Shown here one piece after another: positions 1 through 9,530 of a stretch of 64,000 nt of DNA. The notes under the pieces were generated by a model. That model was not told the origin of the DNA. It did no database searches and saw only the letters and a program-made list of their open reading frames with translations. Every line of letters starts with the position of its first letter. The first letter of the stretch is position 1. The position numbers were made by a program, and so were the translations under genes. Origin of the DNA: Hygrophila difformis (lineage: Eukaryota; Streptophyta; Magnoliopsida; Lamiales; Acanthaceae); contig JAOANR010000004.1 in the NCBI GenBank assembly GCA_030278955.1, forward strand, positions 55,577,120 to 55,641,119, in the 5' to 3' direction.

Positions 1-292
1 AAAGGTGAAACGTTTCAGTTTCACAAGAACGGAGAAGTATTCATTTTAAATTCATTTAAATTCATGATATATTTTAAATCATCCCAGCTAAAATAAGGAG
101 TATAAACGATTAGTTAATTTCATCTAATTAAGTTAAATGTTTATCTACTAGGTTCGAGCTTTATTTATGCAAAAAATTACTTTGACAGAGACGTTCTTAA
201 TTACCTTTGCAGATCATCGAGATGTTATTTTTTGGTCCAATGTGACTTGGGATAATCGATTTCACCAAAAAAAATTTTATTTACTAGTATTG
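1..292. other. Intergenic DNA, left flank of the LINE
   Basis: AT-rich sequence with no ORF or recognised repeat. It is the chromosomal flank next to the 3' (poly-A) end of the minus-strand LINE. Confidence 0.6.
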
Positions 293-305
293 TTTTAGTA
301 TAATT
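293..305. repeat. Target-site duplication of the LINE, left copy
   Basis: TTTTAGTATAATT occurs here, directly before the poly-T run, and again perfectly at 6305-6317 beyond the 5' end of the element. The 13-bp match defines both insertion borders. Confidence 0.9.
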
Positions 306-381
306 TTTTTTTTTTTTTGGTGAAACAGCCTAAGAAGGCGAGCAAACAAAGGAAAAAAGAAAAGAGAAGGAAAAGAAACAA

Positions 382-3300
382 TCAAGCTAATCGAGCAAAC
401 AAAACACCATTCGCATCCTTAGACACGAGCTCCTGAATATCATCCGGGGGAAAAGCCCAAGTGGTGTAGAAGTCTTCGGCTAGGATAGCTTTACGAGCCA
501 GGGCATCAGCAACCTGATTACCTTCACGGTATACATGACGAATAGAGCAACCACCAAATCTTCCAATGAGTGTGCGAACTTCCTTGATGACCGGCCAAAA
601 TGAATGGTGCAGTAACGAAGGACCCATAATCAAGTGAAACACATCCAGGGAATCAACATAGCAAGCGCTTAATGACACACCAAGTTGGACAGCCAAAAGA
701 AGCCCGAAACGGAGCGCGAGCAACTCTACCTCAAGGATGGAACGAGCACCCAATCTCCCATTGCAACCCCGAAGCCATGTACCTGTGCTCTCTCGCAAAA
801 CAGCCCCAAAGGACGACTGGCGAGATTCAGCCGCGACAGCTCCATCCGAATGGAGCACAACACCGCCAATCCCCTCTTCAATCCAACGCACCATAATAGG
901 CTCCTTATGCCTCGTAGCACCAGTAGCCCTGGTATCCAAATGCTTGCAGAATCCAGCAGCTTTGACAAGGATTTTGTCCCTTGAGATCGTACTAGCCCGG
1001 AAAATCTTGTTGTTTCTTTCACACCAAACCGTCCATAAAATCGCCAAGAACCAAGCCCCCCAAGTCCGCCAAGCCCATTCAAGCCAATTTCTACAATCAA
1101 TATTCTCGAGACTAGCCAGCGAGGGATGACAAATAATACCACCCTTGCGCCAAACTTGAGCAGCCCAAGGACATGTAAATAAAGCATGTCGCCAATCATC
1201 GACAGTATCCCCACAAATAGAACAGAGAGGGGAGGCGGCCAAACCACGTTGGAATCGCAAGAGATTGCATGGGAGTGAGCCATGACCAAGAGTCCATAGC
1301 AAGACGCCAACTTTTTCAGGGACGTGAAATTTCCACATCCACTCCCATCCCCTAACCTGAGAGTCATTAGGACACAACCAAAGATAGCCCGATCGAACGC
1401 TATAAGCGCCACAAGCCTCAACCCGCCAGTGCATGAGGTCCGGCGCATCTTGATTTAAGAAAGGAGCAGGGGTATTTTCCATCGCCAATTTAACCTCCTG
1501 AGGCAACCAAGAGTAAACACGGTCTAAGTTCCACCGACCATGAGAGATGACATCTTTAATTTTCAACTCAATGTCATGAATGTCCACGAACGGGACAATG
1601 TCTGCTGGGCATTTTCCTTCCCACCAAGGAGTATACCACATCGAGCTTTCACCATTACCAATCCGGACGCCATAGCCTTCTTTAAAGATCTCGGCCACCT
1701 TCACCAAGGAGCGCCAAACTTTAGTACCCCGATAATGGCTAACTGGCCTGGCACCTGCAGCAACTCCATATTTTTCGTGCAAGGCCGCCACCCACAACTT
1801 GTCAGCATTAGAATTGAATTCCCATAGTTTCTTGCCCAGTAATGCCAAATTCATTTGGCGACATTTCTTGATTTCCAATCCACCATACTTGCGAGGCTTA
1901 GTAACAGTATCCCAATTAATCAGATGCAATCCACGCCCATCCGAACCTTTCCAAATCCATCGTCTAATAATTTTATCAATGCTATTGCAAACACCAATTG
2001 GGAGTAGATGAACTTGCATAACATAAATCGGCAAAGCATTAAGCACTGACCTTGCAAGTGTAATACGGCCTGCTTTATTTAACAATAAAGCCGCCCAAGA
2101 GCTAAACCTGTCATCAATCCGCTTAACAAGAGAGTCGAAAGAAGATAACCGCATGCGGCCATGTATAATAGGGAAGCCAAGGTACGTACCAAGGCGAGGC
2201 ACCACCGAAACTCCGAGGCGAGTTTCCAATAAAGAGCGGTCCATGGAAGAGGCATTAGGCGAGCAAAATGCGGTAGATTTATCCTGATTCATAATAAGAC
2301 CCGAACGTGAACCAAATCTGGTGAGGGTGGTTGCCATGCTACAGACACTAGCTTCCTCCAATTCCGCACAAAATATGAGATCGTCAGCGAACATTAAATG
2401 AGAGATGTCAACACCCCCTCTTATTAATCTCATAGGCCTCCACGCCCCCGACTGGACTTCTTCAAGAATGGTCCGAGAGAGCTTCTCCATAACAATTACA
2501 AAAAGATAGGGAGATAAGGGATCACCTTGGCGAATCCCACGCTGACACTGAATATGACCGATAGGCGAGCCATTCCAAAGGATAGAGAAACTGGAAGAAG
2601 TGACGCAAGCCATAATGAGTTCAATGCAGGCGTCTGGAAGACCCAAGTCCAATAAGCAGGCTTCTAAAAATGTCCAAGAAACCATGTCGAATGCCTTAGT
2701 AAGATCAATTTTGATAATCACCGATTTAGAACTCGAACGAGGGTGTTCCATGGTGGCGACAAGTTCTTGCAAGAGGATCCCATTGTCGGAGGAACCACGC
2801 CCGGGCAGGAAGGCAGACTGGCTCGGGCCAATAACCTCACTAAGAATTGGTCTCAACCTCCGTACCAATATCTTAGTAATCACCTTAAACACAACGTTAC
2901 ATAATGTTAGAGGACGGAATTGTCTCAACGATCGCGGTATGTCCACTTTAGGAAGCAGGCAAAGAAATGCATGGGCGAGCCCATCCGGAATCTGCCGAGT
3001 AGTTATAACATTCAACACGTGAGCTATAACTGGCTCCCGAAAGATGTCCCAATATTCCTTGAAAAACCCCGCGGGAAAGCCATCAGGCCCTGGAGCCGAA
3101 AATGATTTCATGGACATCATAGCGGCTTCCACTTCATGGTTAGAGACCTCTGAACTTAAAGCATGCCTATGATGAGCACTCAAAGGAAGTAAAGGAGGGA
3201 GATCAGCTCCCACGCTAGTGATATCAGGGGCGCCAAACAGCTCAGTAAAATAATTAATTGCATGGGCCTTTAGCATGTCTTGATTGTCAACCCACTGGCC

Positions 3301-4452
3301 ATCCTCGATTTCAAGACCATAGATCCGATTACGCTTCCTTTTTACTTTGGTTTTGGCATGGAAGTATTTAGTATTCCGATCACCAACTTTGACCCAAGGA
3401 TCACGAGCTTTCTGATACCACATTAACTCTTCTTGAACTAGCAGATTAGCTAATTCTCCCCGCACTTCATCATATAATCGCCAAAGCCATGCCGAGTCGA
3501 CAAGGGATAAACGCTTCTCAATGCCCAGAATACGGTTCTTAAGTTTGCGTTTCATATCCCGAATGTTCCCAAAAATTTCTTTATTAAACGCAATGGATCT
3601 ATCACGCACCTGCTCAAGAGACTCCATGAGAGTATCGGCGGCCCCCCTTAAGCAGGCTGTTACCACTTCTTTATAATTGATATGCTCTTTCCACATAGCT
3701 TCCCAGCGGAATGGCCGATTCGATCGAGGATCCATTTGGCCGCCACATATAAGTTTCAAGGGACAATGATCCGATCCAACTCGAGGCAAATGCATAAGGT
3801 GACCTTCCTCAAACCGAGCCATCCAAGACAAATTAACCATTGCACGATCAAGTCGCTTAGAGATACGCCTACCACCACCTGCCATACGCGACCAAGTGAA
3901 TTCAGGTCCAATAGTGTTCAGATCAAGTAACTGACAACTATCAAGAACTGTCCTCAGTTCGGCCGCCCTCTCGGCTAAGAAAACCCCACCACTAACTTCA
4001 TTCTCTGCGACGATTTCATTCCAATCTCCCAAGATTGCCCAAGGGATCTCAATAGCCTCAGCCAACTGAATAAGAACCTCCCAATTATCCTTCCTACGTG
4101 GGTAATGAGGGTCGGCATATAAAGCCGTGAAAGCCCACCGGCAATTGCCTTTGAGAAGCTCCACAGTGATCATACGCGGATGAAAATGTAAGACGTTGAT
4201 GGTACAAGAGATAGCAAGAGAATGCAAAATCCATATACCACCACCCATGCCCACAGCCTCTTGAATAAAGGTAGCTGCATAGCCCCATCTAAGGAAAAAA
4301 GGACGCAACCTGGAAAACGCCCCCCTTGGCTCCATGACACATAAAATATCAGGCTTGTGATCCCGGAGAAGATCACTCACCCATCTCTGAGCCGTACGAC
4401 TCATCAAACCAAAGACATTCCAAGCGATAATAGTAAAGTCCTGGAACTCCAT
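382..4452 (-). CDS. LINE ORF2: endonuclease / reverse transcriptase / RNase H
   Basis: The polyprotein nicks target DNA and copies the LINE RNA at the nick. The chosen start (MEFQDFTII) gives about 1356 residues; the frame is open upstream to 4614 but that part overlaps ORF1. An apurinic-type endonuclease domain occupies residues 1-230 (WNVFGL, DWNEI, SDHCPL). The reverse transcriptase is at about 450-720, with IKIDLTKAFD, GIRQGDPLSPYLF and the catalytic FADD near residue 689. A zf-RVT region near 1060-1110 contains CSICGD and TCPWA. A C-terminal RNase H near 1195-1330 shows HSDGA, an EVELLAL glutamate, VDSLD and NQVADALA, so its four acidic residues are present. RNase H on ORF2 is typical of a plant L1 sublineage. 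No stop or frameshift is seen. Confidence 0.93.
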   Translation of the reverse strand: MEFQDFTIIAWNVFGLMSRTAQRWVSDLLRDHKPDILCVMEPRGAFSRLRPFFLRWGYAATFIQEAVGMGGGIWILHSLAISCTINVLHFHPRMITVELLKGNCRWAFTALYADPHYPRRKDNWEVLIQLAEAIEIPWAILGDWNEIVAENEVSGGVFLAERAAELRTVLDSCQLLDLNTIGPEFTWSRMAGGGRRISKRLDRAMVNLSWMARFEEGHLMHLPRVGSDHCPLKLICGGQMDPRSNRPFRWEAMWKEHINYKEVVTACLRGAADTLMESLEQVRDRSIAFNKEIFGNIRDMKRKLKNRILGIEKRLSLVDSAWLWRLYDEVRGELANLLVQEELMWYQKARDPWVKVGDRNTKYFHAKTKVKRKRNRIYGLEIEDGQWVDNQDMLKAHAINYFTELFGAPDITSVGADLPPLLPLSAHHRHALSSEVSNHEVEAAMMSMKSFSAPGPDGFPAGFFKEYWDIFREPVIAHVLNVITTRQIPDGLAHAFLCLLPKVDIPRSLRQFRPLTLCNVVFKVITKILVRRLRPILSEVIGPSQSAFLPGRGSSDNGILLQELVATMEHPRSSSKSVIIKIDLTKAFDMVSWTFLEACLLDLGLPDACIELIMACVTSSSFSILWNGSPIGHIQCQRGIRQGDPLSPYLFVIVMEKLSRTILEEVQSGAWRPMRLIRGGVDISHLMFADDLIFCAELEEASVCSMATTLTRFGSRSGLIMNQDKSTAFCSPNASSMDRSLLETRLGVSVVPRLGTYLGFPIIHGRMRLSSFDSLVKRIDDRFSSWAALLLNKAGRITLARSVLNALPIYVMQVHLLPIGVCNSIDKIIRRWIWKGSDGRGLHLINWDTVTKPRKYGGLEIKKCRQMNLALLGKKLWEFNSNADKLWVAALHEKYGVAAGARPVSHYRGTKVWRSLVKVAEIFKEGYGVRIGNGESSMWYTPWWEGKCPADIVPFVDIHDIELKIKDVISHGRWNLDRVYSWLPQEVKLAMENTPAPFLNQDAPDLMHWRVEACGAYSVRSGYLWLCPNDSQVRGWEWMWKFHVPEKVGVLLWTLGHGSLPCNLLRFQRGLAASPLCSICGDTVDDWRHALFTCPWAAQVWRKGGIICHPSLASLENIDCRNWLEWAWRTWGAWFLAILWTVWCERNNKIFRASTISRDKILVKAAGFCKHLDTRATGATRHKEPIMVRWIEEGIGGVVLHSDGAVAAESRQSSFGAVLRESTGTWLRGCNGRLGARSILEVELLALRFGLLLAVQLGVSLSACYVDSLDVFHLIMGPSLLHHSFWPVIKEVRTLIGRFGGCSIRHVYREGNQVADALARKAILAEDFYTTWAFPPDDIQELVSKDANGVLFARLA

Positions 4453-4489
4453 GACAAGAATAAGAAAGTGTTTGGCCAACAAGAGGATG

Positions 4490-5965
4490 CTACTGGACAC
4501 TAGCATCATCCGCATCGACCCAATTGTCACCATCCTTCGACTCGGTATCATCCTGAAGAGATGCAAACCGTCCGGCACCAATGAAATCATCTGAAGACTG
4601 GGAAGGCGTATCATCCCTATCCTCTACCCTTTGCCTTTTAAGAATTTGAATAGGGTTTTTACGCCTATCCCCCATCTTAACCACGGGGACAATCGCGAGG
4701 CTACCAGGATTAGATTTGGCCTCTTGAGGACTTAGGTGATCCGTACCAAAACGCTGAGGGCGCACATCATCATGACTCCGCTGGGAACCCATGGTAACCG
4801 TCTCCCCCGCCTCCTGAACATGGGGACGGTGTTTAGCCTGCTTCGGAATGGGATCAACTCCCTGTTTATCGGGACGGACGTGATCCTTAGCAGGCACCTC
4901 CCCCTTAGGCTTTCGTGCCTTATTTCTACGACGGACAACCATCATCCAATCCCCAAAGACAGGATCTTCCCCTTTACCATCTCCCCCTTTAGGCTTATGA
5001 TCTCCCTCCGCGGTGCCCGAAGGAGACACAACATTTTGAGATACACCATCCTTCTCATCCCCAACTCCGGAAGGGCCAGCGTTGCCTGCCTCCTCAACCA
5101 CCACCTTCGCCTTGCCATTATCTGCAGTATGAGCTGTGTCATTGCATGCATGAGGACAGCCACGCGCAAAGTGTCCGTATCGGCCACAGTTGGTACAAAT
5201 TAAATGCAATCCCTCATAGGCGACATGGATCCATTTACCGTTGACTCTCAATTTGCCCTTAACAGGTTTCTCCAAATCAAGTGCGATACATACTCGCGCA
5301 AACCTCCCCTTGGATGAATCATGAGTGCTGGCATCGAATTTAATAACCTCTCCCAGTCCCGAGGCAACCGCCCATAGAATGTCCTCTCTGTATCGATGCA
5401 TTGGGAGGCCGTTCAGTCGAGCCCAAACTAATGTCTTGTTCACTTTGGTAACACTGGGGTCGAAATCCCTAGACCATGGCATAATCGCGAGGTAATGATC
5501 GAAAATCATCCAGGGGCCGCCATTGACTACCTTTTCCCGATCTGCAGCAATTCCAAACTTGACAATGTAACAACCAAACCCCACGTCTATCAAATCCATA
5601 CTCCCTTGTGGTTTCCACATTCGTTTAAGCCTTTCAAGTAACAAGTTAAATCCCGCTGTGGTTCCAAGGATCTTAACTACCAGCGCATCCGACCAAGCCA
5701 GTCCAGCCTCCTTATCAAGTTCTTCGTCTATCACAAAATCGGGCAGCAACGGATTGTCGTCCACGAAACTCATACGAACGAGCCCTTCAGCAATAAGATC
5801 TCTCCGGACAGGCGGCTGTGAGGCGGGCACATCGGTCTCCATATGATCTTGGGTGAGAACATGGGCGAAAGTAGGGGACTTGCCGCCGGGATCATGAGGA
5901 GGAGCGGTGGAGGGTGAATGAACGGCGGCCGTGCGTGCATGGGTGGGAACCCAAGGAGCAGACAT
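4490..5965 (-). CDS. LINE ORF1: gag-like nucleic-acid-binding protein
   Basis: A 491-residue ORF lies just upstream of ORF2, ending 37 bp before the chosen ORF2 start. Residues about 70-215 match the DUF4283 domain of plant LINE and retrotransposon gag-like proteins (PWMIFDHYLAIM, WARLNGLP). One CCHC zinc knuckle, CTNCGRYGHFARGC, follows near residue 257. The C-terminal half is low-complexity, charged and probably disordered. The protein is expected to coat LINE RNA. The short gap to ORF2 suggests reinitiation or internal initiation for ORF2 translation, which is inference. The reading frame is intact. Confidence 0.88.
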   Translation of the reverse strand: MSAPWVPTHARTAAVHSPSTAPPHDPGGKSPTFAHVLTQDHMETDVPASQPPVRRDLIAEGLVRMSFVDDNPLLPDFVIDEELDKEAGLAWSDALVVKILGTTAGFNLLLERLKRMWKPQGSMDLIDVGFGCYIVKFGIAADREKVVNGGPWMIFDHYLAIMPWSRDFDPSVTKVNKTLVWARLNGLPMHRYREDILWAVASGLGEVIKFDASTHDSSKGRFARVCIALDLEKPVKGKLRVNGKWIHVAYEGLHLICTNCGRYGHFARGCPHACNDTAHTADNGKAKVVVEEAGNAGPSGVGDEKDGVSQNVVSPSGTAEGDHKPKGGDGKGEDPVFGDWMMVVRRRNKARKPKGEVPAKDHVRPDKQGVDPIPKQAKHRPHVQEAGETVTMGSQRSHDDVRPQRFGTDHLSPQEAKSNPGSLAIVPVVKMGDRRKNPIQILKRQRVEDRDDTPSQSSDDFIGAGRFASLQDDTESKDGDNWVDADDASVQ

Positions 5966-6304
5966 ATCTTGAGGAAGAAAAGTGGTGAGAATGCCTCTTG
6001 TGTAAATTTAATCAACAAAAGCTCAACAAAAAAGAAAGATTTTTTGTGTGAGCATTTTGTCGAATAGGTTTAGGGCATGAAGCTGAATTGGAGACAGGAG
6101 GCAATGGCACCGAACAGAGTTTGTTGGCGGAATCCTAGGAGTGCGAGAAAGCGATCGAGAGCAACCAAGGAGCGATCGAGGTCGAAGTCCGGAACGTCAA
6201 AAGAAGGCAGAGACAGAGCAACAGCTCTTCATCGAGAACCACAAGAACCCAGTTTTTGGGAAAGCTTTCCAAACTTTTGGCGCAAATGCATCCTTTGACA
6301 TTCA

Positions 6305-6317
6305 TTTTAGTATAATT
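6305..6317. repeat. Target-site duplication of the LINE, right copy
   Basis: This is a perfect second copy of the 13-mer at 293-305. It sits outside the 5' end of the minus-strand LINE. Confidence 0.9.
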
Positions 6318-6604
6318 ATTGAGTACCTTAATTAATCAATAATCCTAATAACTAAAGTTGCATTGGAGGGATGAATTTGAATGTGAGAAATAGTTTCCAA
6401 TCTCTCATTTTTTTTAAAGAAAAAATGTTTGAAATTCACAGAATATATTAATTATATGAAACTAAACACAGTTAGCCTGAATAATATAGAGATACTCTGA
6501 TATTCTTCTAAAAATTAGATAATAAAGTTTGAAATCTATCCCCAATTCATCCATCCCAATAAAAAAATTAAATTAAATATATGCTTAACCTTGGTGTATA
6601 TTTA

Positions 6605-7807
6605 GATGTAATAACTCAAATAGGCCACTAGAAGGAGTCATTTCCACTTTTGGGCCACGATATTTTGATTTAGGAAAATAGGCCACTAGAAGGATTTCGG
6701 GTCTGAATTTAGACCATTGGGTTGGAATTCGGGCCGAGATTGCCTAAAAGTGGAAATGACTACTTCTGGTGGCTTATTTTAGTTTTTTTCAATTATTTTT
6801 TATTTTATGTAATTAAAATAAATAATACTCATTATGTGTCATTATTTATGTTACTTTCTTTTTTTCCTTGTTCCAGTATTTTTATTTCATTTTCATTTTA
6901 AAAAATAATTAAATATTAATCGTCAAACCCACCCATCACCTCACATTAATAAATAAATATATTAAACTTTCAAATTATCTACTACCATTAATAATTTCAG
7001 TCCACCCTATAACCACATATCAGTAAATTACAAACAAATAAATAAATTAAAATTGTGGGGTTAACACTTATTCTAGTGGTAAGTCCCCCAACTCCAACCT
7101 ATAGGTTGGGGGTTCGAATCCCCACCCGGTCTCCTATCCCTCCCATTTGTAATTGTGTGGCTTGGGCTCCCACCACCCGTTCCAAGCCTTCAATGGCTCC
7201 TCAAAAAAATAAAAATAAAATTGTAGCTCATTACAATCACATTATATAAATTTTTAAGGTACCTTTTTTAACGCTATTAATAGGATGGAGGGAGTAATAT
7301 AAGAAATAAAATAAATATTAATTCAAATATATTATAAAATAAGTAAAACAAATACATATTCAAATAAATTAGAAAGTAAAAATAAACATGTTTTATTATA
7401 AGTATCCTAAAATTTTCGGACATGGTATTTTATGTAGGAATATGTAGTATTAAATGTAAGGAATTTTTCGGACATGGGTATGTTTGGCAATTAATATTTA
7501 ATTATTTTTAAAATGGAAATGAAATAAAAAAATGTTGGAACAAGAAAAAAGAAAGTAGGACATAAATAATGTCACGGAATGAGTATTATTTATTTTAATT
7601 ACATAACATAAAAAATAATTCAGAAAAACTAAAATAGTCTACCAGAAGGAGTCATTTTCATTTTTGAGGCCATCGTGACCCAAATTCCAGCCCAATGGCC
7701 TAAATTCAGGCCCAAAATCCTTCTAATGGTCTCTTTCCCTAAATCAAAATATGGTGGCCCAAAAGTAGAAATGACTCCTTCTATTGGCCTATTTTATTTA
7801 TTACCCC
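6605..7807. mobile_element. Mutator-like non-autonomous element with long inverted arms
   Basis: The left arm (6605 to about 6920) and right arm (about 7490 to 7807) are inverted copies of each other. Each begins with a stretch containing AGGCCA(C/A)TAGAAGGAGTCATT and then AT-rich sequence. The 9-bp direct repeat GTATATTTA flanks the element at 6596-6604 and 7808-7816. A 9-bp duplication with terminal inverted repeats of hundreds of bp is the hallmark of Mutator-like elements. No transposase is encoded. A SINE sits between the arms. Confidence 0.82.
7057..7215 (+). mobile_element. tRNA-derived SINE, copy 1
   Basis: The head resembles a tRNA gene, with an A-box-like TTCTAGTGGTAAG and a B box GGTTCGAATCC at 7111-7121. 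The tail TTTGTAATTGTGTGG...GGGCTCCCACCACC is shared with the copies at 9314 and (inverted) 21475. It ends in an A-rich tail and is flanked by the 9-bp repeat TAAAATTGT (7048-7056 and 7216-7224). It is nested in the Mutator-like element. It is not a tRNA gene because no cloverleaf 3' half is present. Confidence 0.82.
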
Positions 7808-7816
7808 GTATATTTA

Positions 7817-8440
7817 TTTAAAATGAACAAGGTAAATAATTTGTACTACCACAAACTAACATCACCAATCTTTGGCTTCGGAAAAAATGTGCAAATTTAC
7901 CCTTAAATAAATAAAATCTAATACTAATGAATCTGAGTTGTACGAGAACTTTTATGCACAAATGTGTGTGTGTGTTTTTTTTTTCATTATGCATAAATGT
8001 TGAAAAATATTGCTCTCTGATTCAATTTAAAAATAATTTTTTTTATTTTTTTTATTTTCAATAATTAGGTTTATTTACTTCAAAATCAAATACCTACCTT
8101 CCAGGTACAACTTAAGATAAGATTTAGGAGTTCACCCAAAAAAAAGATGAGATTTAGGACATGTTTAGAAATTAGCTGCTTGTTAGCTGTTAACTGATTA
8201 TGTAAGTAATAAATTAGTTGAAATTATTTGTTTGATAATTTCGAGACTAACTTTTTGCCTAGTGAGTATCGAGTATCGAGCTTGAACAGTAACAAAATTT
8301 AAAGTTCAAGTACGAATTTAACTAGGCTAGGTAGTATATAATTGAAATTTAAAATGACAGTTTTACTTATTATACTGTAAAATATAAATTTGTTAAGCTG
8401 GATAAAGCTTTATTATATCTAATAGTTTTGAAGTTGTAAT
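7817..8440. other. Intergenic AT-rich DNA
   Basis: No gene is seen. It contains a short TG run near 7970 and poly-T/A stretches only. Confidence 0.5.
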
Positions 8441-8447
8441 ACTTAAA

Positions 8448-8534
8448 GAGACAATACTTAAAGTGTGGATGTCTCAAATGCAAAAGCAATACTATAGAGC
8501 ATTGTTGCAGAAAGATCTTGAAGTTGTAATACAA
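8448..8534 (+). pseudogene. Fragment of an ISWI-type chromatin remodeller gene
   Basis: About 28 codons read ETILKVWMSQMQKQYYRALL followed by QKDLEVV. This is the stretch after the helicase N-lobe of plant ISWI ATPases (CHR11/CHR17 family). The match stops abruptly, with no further remodeller sequence. The next 200 bp (8540-8760) looks like another exon-like piece that I cannot identify, containing in-frame stops. This is probably a captured or retroposed fragment and has no function by itself. Confidence 0.65.
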
Positions 8535-8539
8535 CCGGA

Positions 8540-9135
8540 GGGCATCTCATAGAAAATGCCAGTATGGTTATGAACCAAATGGCTACAACACCAACATGTT
8601 CCTCCAATCCGGAAGAAGGATCATGGTCCTCCAGTCCCAAATCTTGAAGGAGTTCAAACATAAAAAAATCAAGCAGATGCTCCAAACTGGCCACAATCAT
8701 ATCCTGCTCCAGATTGGCCACCCCGCAATGCCTTCCCAATCATATCCTTGCATTGCATGGTATGGCTCGCCATTTCAATTCACTCTATATAATTTTGTGT
8801 TCGATTTACACTTGAAGTTTGGCACAACTAAAAATATTTATGGGGGTATTAATATTTAGTGTTGTATGTACATGTAAGAATTAGCATGCTTCGTGTTGTA
8901 AGGTACCAAGCTTAACTGTCCGATCACCTTATTATTTCTTATTCAAAAAATATCTAATAGTTTTTTTATTTTTATATTTTGAAAATTTAATAGCCTAATC
9001 GAGTATCGAGTCGAGTTTTCCTCACCCCTATAATTTGCCTTTAATAAACTAATACTGCTTACCGCGGTTCCAAAACAAACTGATTAAATATTTTTCAAAT
9101 TATTTTGTTTTTCTAAATAATTTAATTTGTTTTAA
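8540..9135. other. Unidentified exon-like piece then AT-rich DNA
   Basis: 8540-8760 has moderate GC and resembles coding sequence broken by stops in all frames. No family is recognised. The rest is AT-rich with no feature. Confidence 0.4.
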
Positions 9136-9139
9136 AATT

Positions 9140-9530
9140 TTTATAATAAGCTAATTCTATTTAATTATATATTTATCTTATGTTATCTTAATATTAGTAC
9201 TTCGGCTTCCAAAAAAATACTAGTAGAAATATTAGTAGAATCTTTATAATAAGCTAATTCTATTTAATTATATATTTATCTTATGTTATCTTAATATTAA
9301 TACTTCGGCTTCCGGGATGAGGACCTAGCCCAAGCGGTTAAGTCCATTGGCTTCCAACGGAAGGTTGGAAGTTCGATTCCCACCGGCCCCCTATCCCTCC
9401 CTTTATTTCCCCTTTGTAATTGTGTGGCATGGGCTCCCACCACCCTTTCCAGGCCTTCAATGGCTCCTCCAAAAAAAAAAAATACTTCGGCTTCCAAAAA
9501 AATACTAGTAGAAATATTAGTAGAATCTTT
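9140..9530. repeat. 103-bp tandem duplication, second unit split by a SINE
   Basis: Unit 1 spans 9140-9242. Unit 2 starts at 9243, runs to 9313, and resumes after the SINE at 9496 to about 9530. The unit begins TTTATAATAAGCTAATTC and ends ATTAGTAGAATC. The copies are nearly identical, so the duplication is recent and preceded the SINE insertion. Confidence 0.85.
9314..9480 (+). mobile_element. tRNA-derived SINE, copy 2, with perfect TSD
   Basis: The head GATGAGGACCTAGCCCAAGC, a B-box-like GTTCGATTCC (9371-9380), a body ending GGCTCCTCC and an A13 tail are all present. The 15-bp duplication AATACTTCGGCTTCC flanks it exactly (9299-9313 and 9481-9495). This is the best-preserved member of the family in the window. 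Confidence 0.92.

Larger units (their letters stand above)
306..6304 (-). mobile_element. Full-length L1-clade LINE retrotransposon
   Basis: The element is about 6.0 kb and reads on the minus strand. From its 5' end (6304) it has a leader of about 340 bp, ORF1 (gag-like), a 37-bp gap, ORF2 (endonuclease, reverse transcriptase, RNase H), a short 3' UTR and a poly-A tail seen as the T run at 306-319. A perfect 13-bp duplication flanks it, as expected of target-primed reverse transcription. Both ORFs are open from end to end, so the copy is young and could be active. This is seen directly in sequence; activity is inference. Confidence 0.93.

Noticed and set aside
672..5203. Several ORFs of 60-240 codons on either strand across the LINE
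   Set aside because: They are shadow frames of LINE ORF1 and ORF2; none shows a domain or independent start context.
7075..7130. A tRNA-like sequence with A and B boxes
   Set aside because: The tRNA 3' half is missing and the body continues into a SINE tail with an A run and TSD.
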